This document shows positions 59,505-64,000 of a stretch of 64,000 nucleotides of DNA, piece after piece. The stretch lies in the NCBI RefSeq assembly GCF_003254705.1, contig NZ_QFYR01000004.1:344341-408340 (forward strand), read 5' to 3'. Under the pieces are notes generated by a model. It saw only the letters and a program-made list of their open reading frames with translations. It was not told where the DNA came from and did no database searches. The first letter of the stretch is position 1. Every line of letters begins with the position of its first letter. A program made the translations under genes and the position numbers. This stretch comes from Phenylobacterium deserti (GTDB taxonomy: Bacteria; Pseudomonadota; Alphaproteobacteria; Caulobacterales; Caulobacteraceae).

Positions 59505-61312
59505 GCATGATGGAATCAGAGGCCCTCGGCCGAGTTCGTCGGACCGAACGGCGGCAGTTCAACATCGTGCGTTTCAGCGCGGTGGCGCTTCTCGCGCTTG
59601 GCCTGATCCTTGGGGTCCTGCGCGAGCTCGACTTCCGGGCGCAGGCGGCCGACGCGGCGCGGGTCCAGGCCGACATCTTCGCCGGAGCGGTTTCCGCCCC
59701 CCTGGCCTTCGAAGATCGCCCGACCCTTCTCCAGAACCTGCGCGCCTTCCAGCGCGACCCGGAGATTGCCGAAGCCATCGTCTATGGCATGGGTGGCGAG
59801 CAGGTGGCGCTGCGTCCGAGCTCCGAATTCCAGAAGCTGCCGCTGCAGCCGGGCGCACGACGTGTGCAGGGCCGCCTTGTTGTCACCCGACCGGTTATCG
59901 AAGAAGGGGTCCACCTTGGCTGGGTCCGGCTTGTCGCCGCCCCCGACCCGCTGCTCCGCGTCCTTGGCCGCTATGCCGCAATCGGACTCATGACCGTGAT
60001 CGCCACCCTGCTGCTGTGGTTCGCCGGGCGCATGGCCTTACGACTCGAGCAGCGGGCCGGACAGCTGGAGGCGGCGAACGCCCGCTTGCAGGACGAGATG
60101 GCGCAACGCGCCCGCGCCGAGGAGGCGCTACGCCAGAGCCAGAAAATGGAGGCCTTGGGCCAGCTCACCGGCGGCGTGGCGCACGACTTCAACAACCTGC
60201 TCACGGTGATCATGGGCGGGCTGGAAACCATTGGACGCCAGTTGGCGAAGCTGCCCGGCGGACCGGAGTCCGCTCGCATGATGCGGGCCCGGGACATGGC
60301 CTTGCACGGCGCCGAGCGCGCCGCCACCCTCACCCAGCGCCTCCTCGCCTTTTCGCGCCGCCAGCCGCTCCAGCCGGCGACACTGGATCCCAACAAGCTC
60401 GTGCAGGGCATGGGCGACCTCCTTCGGCGCGCCCTGGGCGAGACCATCGAGCTCGAGACGGTGCTCACCGGCGGCGCCTGGCGGATCCAGGCGGACGCCG
60501 CCCAGCTCGAGAACGCGATCCTCAACCTGGCGGTGAACGCTCGCGACGCCATGCCGGAGGGCGGGCGGCTCACCATCGAGACGGCCAACGCCTCCCTCGA
60601 CGAGGCCTACGCCGACAAGGTGCCGGAAGGCCTCACGCCCGGCCAGTACGTCATGATCGCGGTCACCGATACCGGCTCGGGTATGCCGCCCGAGATCCTC
60701 AACATGGTCTTCGAACCCTTCTTCACCACCAAGGAAGTGGGCAAGGGCACGGGCCTTGGCCTTAGCCAGGTCTACGGGTTCGTTCGCCAGTCCCACGGCC
60801 ACGTGGCGATCTACAGCGAGGTGGGCGTCGGAACGACCATCAAGATCTACCTGCCGCGTCGGCTTGGAGAGGAAGCGCTGGCCGAGGACGCGCAGCCCAT
60901 CAACACCGACTTGCTCACCGGCGACGAACGCATCCTCCTGGTCGAGGATCACGACGACCTTCGCAGCTATTCGGCCGGCATCCTTCGCGAACTCGGCTAC
61001 GAAGTCTGCGTGGCGCGCGACGGCGACGCCGCCCTGGGTTGCCTGGACAGCGGCTTCGTCCCCGACCTGCTGTTCACGGATGTGATCCTGCCCGGCGGCT
61101 ACAATGGACGCCAGCTCGCCGACGCCGTCGCCGAGCGCAAGATCGATGTGCCGGTGCTCTTCACCACGGGCTACACCCGGAACGCCATCGTCCACCATGG
61201 CCGCCTCGATCCAGGAGTCGACCTCATCACCAAGCCGTTCACCTTCGAGCAGCTTGCGGAGAAGGTCCGCCGCGTCCTTGATCGGGCGGCAGCCGAACCC
61301 CGGACACCCTAG
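59501..61312 (+). CDS. Hybrid sensor histidine kinase with periplasmic CHASE8-like domain
   Basis: 603 aa. Transmembrane helix 1 at about 22-40, periplasmic segment about 45-150 with the CHASE8-like pattern ([27 protein letters not shown] style), helix 2 at about 157-176, a short coiled coil, HisKA with phospho-acceptor H228 ([11 protein letters not shown]), an ATPase domain ([30 protein letters not shown]), and a C-terminal receiver with D527 (FTDVILPGG) and TKPF lysine. It probably senses the state of YfiR and the receptor. Output partner unknown; last gene of the operon. Confidence 0.9.
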   Translation: MSMMESEALGRVRRTERRQFNIVRFSAVALLALGLILGVLRELDFRAQAADAARVQADIFAGAVSAPLAFEDRPTLLQNLRAFQRDPEIAEAIVYGMGGEQVALRPSSEFQKLPLQPGARRVQGRLVVTRPVIEEGVHLGWVRLVAAPDPLLRVLGRYAAIGLMTVIATLLLWFAGRMALRLEQRAGQLEAANARLQDEMAQRARAEEALRQSQKMEALGQLTGGVAHDFNNLLTVIMGGLETIGRQLAKLPGGPESARMMRARDMALHGAERAATLTQRLLAFSRRQPLQPATLDPNKLVQGMGDLLRRALGETIELETVLTGGAWRIQADAAQLENAILNLAVNARDAMPEGGRLTIETANASLDEAYADKVPEGLTPGQYVMIAVTDTGSGMPPEILNMVFEPFFTTKEVGKGTGLGLSQVYGFVRQSHGHVAIYSEVGVGTTIKIYLPRRLGEEALAEDAQPINTDLLTGDERILLVEDHDDLRSYSAGILRELGYEVCVARDGDAALGCLDSGFVPDLLFTDVILPGGYNGRQLADAVAERKIDVPVLFTTGYTRNAIVHHGRLDPGVDLITKPFTFEQLAEKVRRVLDRAAAEPRTP

Positions 61313-61358
61313 GCGAAGATCTGCCCCGGGGTGCTTCTCGGATGCTTCGCCGGGTCGT

Positions 61359-62321
61359 TCAGACAGGGACGTCGGAGAAGCGCGCCTCCTGCGGCGTGAG
61401 CTCGTGTCCCAGAGGCACGGTCAGAATCCCGTAGAGGTGAGGCTTGCGGCCGCGGATCCAACGCCGTCCGGTGGCCATCGACAGCAGGTCAAGGTCCAGG
61501 TCCGCCACCACGAGGTCGTCCTCCAGAGCCGTGCTCTCGGCGACCACGCGGCCATAGGGATCAAGGATCATGGCGTTGCCTGTGCGCACCTCGCCGTCGT
61601 CCTCACCCACGCCATTGGCGAAGATGACGAAGATGCCGTTGTCGTGCGCCCGAGCGGGCAGCCAGCGCATCAACCAACCCCGGCCTTTCTCGCCCTGGAA
61701 TTCGGATATCAGGGCCTGCGGGTTTTCACGACGCCCTCGCCAGAGCGCCACGTCGATCGGCTTCATGCCATGCGGGCTGCGGGAGTCTGTTCCGCCGGTC
61801 TGGTGGGGCGCCAGCAGGATGTCCGCCCCCAGCAGGGCGGTCGCACGGACATTCTCCACGAGATTGTTGTCCCAGCAGATCAGCACGCCGAGCTTCACGC
61901 CCCAGGGCGTGTCGAACACGGTGTAGCTGTCACCGCTGGAGACGTGGGGGCTCTCGAAAGCATGGATCTTCCGGTGGCGGTGGATCTCCCCATTCGGCAG
62001 CGCGACCACATAGGTGTTGAACAGGCGCCCGTCCGCATCCTCTTCAACCAGGCCTGCGCCGATCGCCATGTCGAGTTCGCCTGCCAAATCGCGCAGGGCG
62101 GTCGCTGAAGGACCGTGCGGAACGGCCTCCGCCAACGCGCGCCAACCGGCGAGATCGAGGTTGCGCGCATGCCAGTACCCCGTCAGGCACATCTCCGGAA
62201 ACACCGCTACCTTGACGCCGGCGGCATGAGCCTGCCGCGCCATCACCTGAAGCTTCTTGAGGTTGCCGGCTCGGTCTCCGGGCGTGTGCTCGAACTGAAC
62301 GGCTGCGCACTTCAGATGCAT
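61359..62321 (-). CDS. Nitrilase-superfamily carbon-nitrogen hydrolase
   Basis: 320 aa from the ATG at 62321 (AAGGAGG six bases upstream). The Glu-Lys-Cys triad is visible: Glu in VFPEMCLTGY, Lys in HRKIHAFE, Cys in LGVLICWDNN. It hydrolyses a nitrile or amide; substrate unknown. YGRVVAESTA and the histidine-bearing APHQTGG lie in the C-terminal half. A single gene. Confidence 0.88.
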   Translation of the reverse strand: MHLKCAAVQFEHTPGDRAGNLKKLQVMARQAHAAGVKVAVFPEMCLTGYWHARNLDLAGWRALAEAVPHGPSATALRDLAGELDMAIGAGLVEEDADGRLFNTYVVALPNGEIHRHRKIHAFESPHVSSGDSYTVFDTPWGVKLGVLICWDNNLVENVRATALLGADILLAPHQTGGTDSRSPHGMKPIDVALWRGRRENPQALISEFQGEKGRGWLMRWLPARAHDNGIFVIFANGVGEDDGEVRTGNAMILDPYGRVVAESTALEDDLVVADLDLDLLSMATGRRWIRGRKPHLYGILTVPLGHELTPQEARFSDVPV

Positions 62322-62448
62322 AGGTTGCCTCCTTCCATGTCGGCCCCGTCTAGGCGCAGCTCCGGCCGATGCGAACTCAACTTGAGTGTCGAATTGCGAC
62401 ACAGCCGCCAGCGAGCAACTTCAGCTATCGTGTACGTGGCGCGCCGCT

Positions 62449-63003
62449 TCAGGCCGGCAGGGTGCGGATCTTGCTGGCGCGCACGGCGCGCGCGGTTAGC
62501 ACCAGGCCGAAGCCAAGCTCGACCAGCGCCGCAAGCGGCGCCGTGGCCGGGCGCAAAGCTGGTACAAGGGCTCCGGCGACTCCGACGCCCAGGAGGCTCG
62601 CGCCCAGCAGCCAGAAGACGCCGTCGCCGAACACCGTCCGGAACAGAAAGAAGCGCGCGCCCACCACAGCCGCCGCAATCGGAAATGCCAACTCCGGCGC
62701 GCGCGGCAGGATCAGCCAGGCAGCCAGCAGGCCGGCGATCATGGCGAAGGTGCTCTCCAGCGCCGCCCGCCGCAGTGGGTTGTCCGGACGCTCCGCCGGA
62801 CGATTGAAAACAAGGCTGCGGACGAGCTTGTCCAGCGGGTGGATCGCCATGGCGCCGAAGTAGAGAGCGATGAAGCCGAAACGTGCGCCCTGCCCCAGCG
62901 CCACGGCGGCGGCGGCCAACCACACGGCGCTGGAGATCAGCACGCCTGGGCCGCCGCCGACATAGGCCCGCCGCATCTCGTCCTGGGCCTGGGAGATCAG
63001 CAT
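62449..63003 (-). CDS. Multi-span membrane protein of the XRE operon
   Basis: 184 aa. About five hydrophobic spans (GVLISSAVWLAAAAVALG, FGFIALYFGAMAIHPLDKLV, STFAMIAGLLAAWLIL and two more), ending ASKIRTLPA. No family recognised. It overlaps the stop of the XRE regulator by seven bases and is the last gene of a three-gene operon. Confidence 0.78.
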   Translation of the reverse strand: MLISQAQDEMRRAYVGGGPGVLISSAVWLAAAAVALGQGARFGFIALYFGAMAIHPLDKLVRSLVFNRPAERPDNPLRRAALESTFAMIAGLLAAWLILPRAPELAFPIAAAVVGARFFLFRTVFGDGVFWLLGASLLGVGVAGALVPALRPATAPLAALVELGFGLVLTARAVRASKIRTLPA

Positions 63004-63218
63004 GCGCCATCCTTCCCCGCCGTTCGGTGGGGGTTGCTGAAGATCTCCTCCAGCGGCAGCTCGAACGTGGCGGCGAGACGGTAGGCGAGGTCGAGGCTGG
63101 GATCGTGCCGCTCAGTCTCCAGAGCGTTGATGGCGAAGCGGGAGACACCCACCTGGGCGCCGAGCTGCTCTTGCGTCCAGCCCCGTGCGGCGCGCAGCGC
63201 CTTGAGCCGGTTCTTCAC
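62997..63218 (-). CDS. Small XRE/Cro-type HTH regulator
   Basis: 73 aa from a GTG at 63218. VKNRLKALRAARGWTQEQLGAQ, then VSRFAINALETERHDPSLDLAYRLAATFELPLEEIF, is a complete HTH_3 domain of the YozG/short-XRE kind, followed by a short tail. The GTG overlaps the previous stop (GTGA). It probably binds the palindrome at 63632-63665 to control its own operon. Confidence 0.88.
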   Translation of the reverse strand: MKNRLKALRAARGWTQEQLGAQVGVSRFAINALETERHDPSLDLAYRLAATFELPLEEIFSNPHRTAGKDGAC

Positions 63219-63610
63219 GGCCGGGCGGTCCCAGAGATCAGCGGCGTGACCATGCCGAACAGCCCCCAGACCAGCGGATAAAGCAGCCAGGCCGGCAGGT
63301 GCGGCGCGCCCACCATCTCCAGGCCGCTCCACGCGATGGCGAGGACGATGGCCCCCGAAGCGGCCGCCAGCATGCGGCGGGCCAGCAGGCCGCGGACGAA
63401 CTCGTCCTCGTCCCGCACCAGTCGCCAGGCGAGGCGGAACTGACGTGCCGCGATCGCGGCGGGGCCCAGGGCGATCAGCACCAGCACGGGCGCCGGCCAG
63501 CCCTGTGAGCGGCCAAACACCGCCAGGGCGATCAGACCAAGGAAGGCTAGCCAGCCAATAACGGCGCCGGCGACATACCGCCAGCCGCCGGGGAACGGCA
63601 CAAGAACCAT
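63215..63610 (-). CDS. Membrane protein, first gene of the XRE operon
   Basis: 131 aa from the ATG at 63610 (GGAGAGG seven bases upstream). Four hydrophobic spans (VAGAVIGWLAFLGLIALAVF, VLVLIALGPAAIAA, SGAIVLAIAWSGLEMV, LLYPLVWGLFGMVTPLI) and a charged loop FRLAWRLVRDEDEFVRGLLARR. No family recognised; XRE regulators with small membrane proteins often occur together. Function unknown. Confidence 0.78.
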   Translation of the reverse strand: MVLVPFPGGWRYVAGAVIGWLAFLGLIALAVFGRSQGWPAPVLVLIALGPAAIAARQFRLAWRLVRDEDEFVRGLLARRMLAAASGAIVLAIAWSGLEMVGAPHLPAWLLYPLVWGLFGMVTPLISGTARP

Positions 63611-63631
63611 GACGCCTCTCCGATGATGTGA

Positions 63632-63665
63632 GGTTAACCTAACACGCTTAGATGTTAGGTCAACC
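63632..63665. promoter_or_regulatory. Palindromic operator of the XRE operon
   Basis: GGTTAACCTAACA (63632-63644), eight-base spacer, TGTTAGGTCAACC (63653-63665): 13-bp arms with one mismatch, 21 bases before the first start codon. It is AT-rich against the surrounding GC background. Confidence 0.75.
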
Positions 63666-63726
63666 GCACATTTCAGAGCGCAGCCCAGCTCGAGGACTGT
63701 ATGTTGTCGACACCTGCTCTCGACGC

Positions 63727-64000
<274 letters not shown>

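Overview
The window looks like a chromosomal segment of a GC-rich alphaproteobacterium of the Caulobacteraceae, probably Phenylobacterium or Caulobacter. This is inferred from the aroK-aroB, xerD, accA, secA-parvulin and cobS/cobT genes, a CarD-family regulator, a 7Fe-type ferredoxin, three TonB-dependent receptors and strong translational coupling (many ATGA/GTGA overlaps). No database search was possible; all names come from reading motifs and context.

Layout. 1-16 kb is mostly housekeeping: the 5' end of a gene that is probably argJ, a lipoprotein parvulin, secA, a TetR regulator, a threonine-aldolase-like enzyme, a large TonB receptor, accA, a glycine-zipper protein, xerD with a coupled periplasmic protein, aroK-aroB, a lone receiver-domain protein and a 28-codon membrane peptide. 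16-33 kb starts with divergent bolA and a J-domain gene and ends with cobS...cobT. The roughly 9 kb between the J-domain gene and cobS holds three genes with twin-arginine-like N-termini (PhoX-like phosphatase, DUF885 hydrolase, glycine-rich protein), an aminotransferase, a DHH phosphoesterase coupled to UvsE, and an MFS transporter. A class II photolyase coupled to a 2'-5' RNA ligase-like gene lies between cobS and cobT. 33-45 kb carries rpmB, an M23 peptidase, cytidine deaminase, a VapC/Phd toxin-antitoxin pair, a CPA2 antiporter, an orphan flavin-dependent halogenase, a Suv3-like helicase coupled to an S4 protein, fdxA, carD, a 49-aa membrane peptide and a dctA-like transporter.

At 45.7 kb a tRNA-Arg(CCT) is followed by an accessory stretch (45.77-49.09 kb: hypothetical, SDR, NTF2-like, LysR) bounded by degenerate inverted repeats resembling insertion-sequence ends. 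At 50.8-55.5 kb a TonB receptor, a periplasmic glycerophosphodiester phosphodiesterase and a PhnD-type binding lipoprotein sit next to two PhoB-box-like arrays, which suggests a phosphate-starvation scavenging locus. At 57-61.3 kb a tightly overlapping TonB receptor / YfiR / hybrid histidine kinase operon looks like a trans-envelope signalling system. The right end holds a nitrilase-family hydrolase, a small operon of an XRE regulator and two membrane proteins behind a 13-bp-arm palindrome, and the C-terminal part of an adenylylsulfate kinase.

The most interesting candidates are the receptor-YfiR-kinase operon, the Pho-box locus, the XRE/membrane operon with its operator, the inverted-repeat-bounded islet at the tRNA, and two very small membrane peptides.
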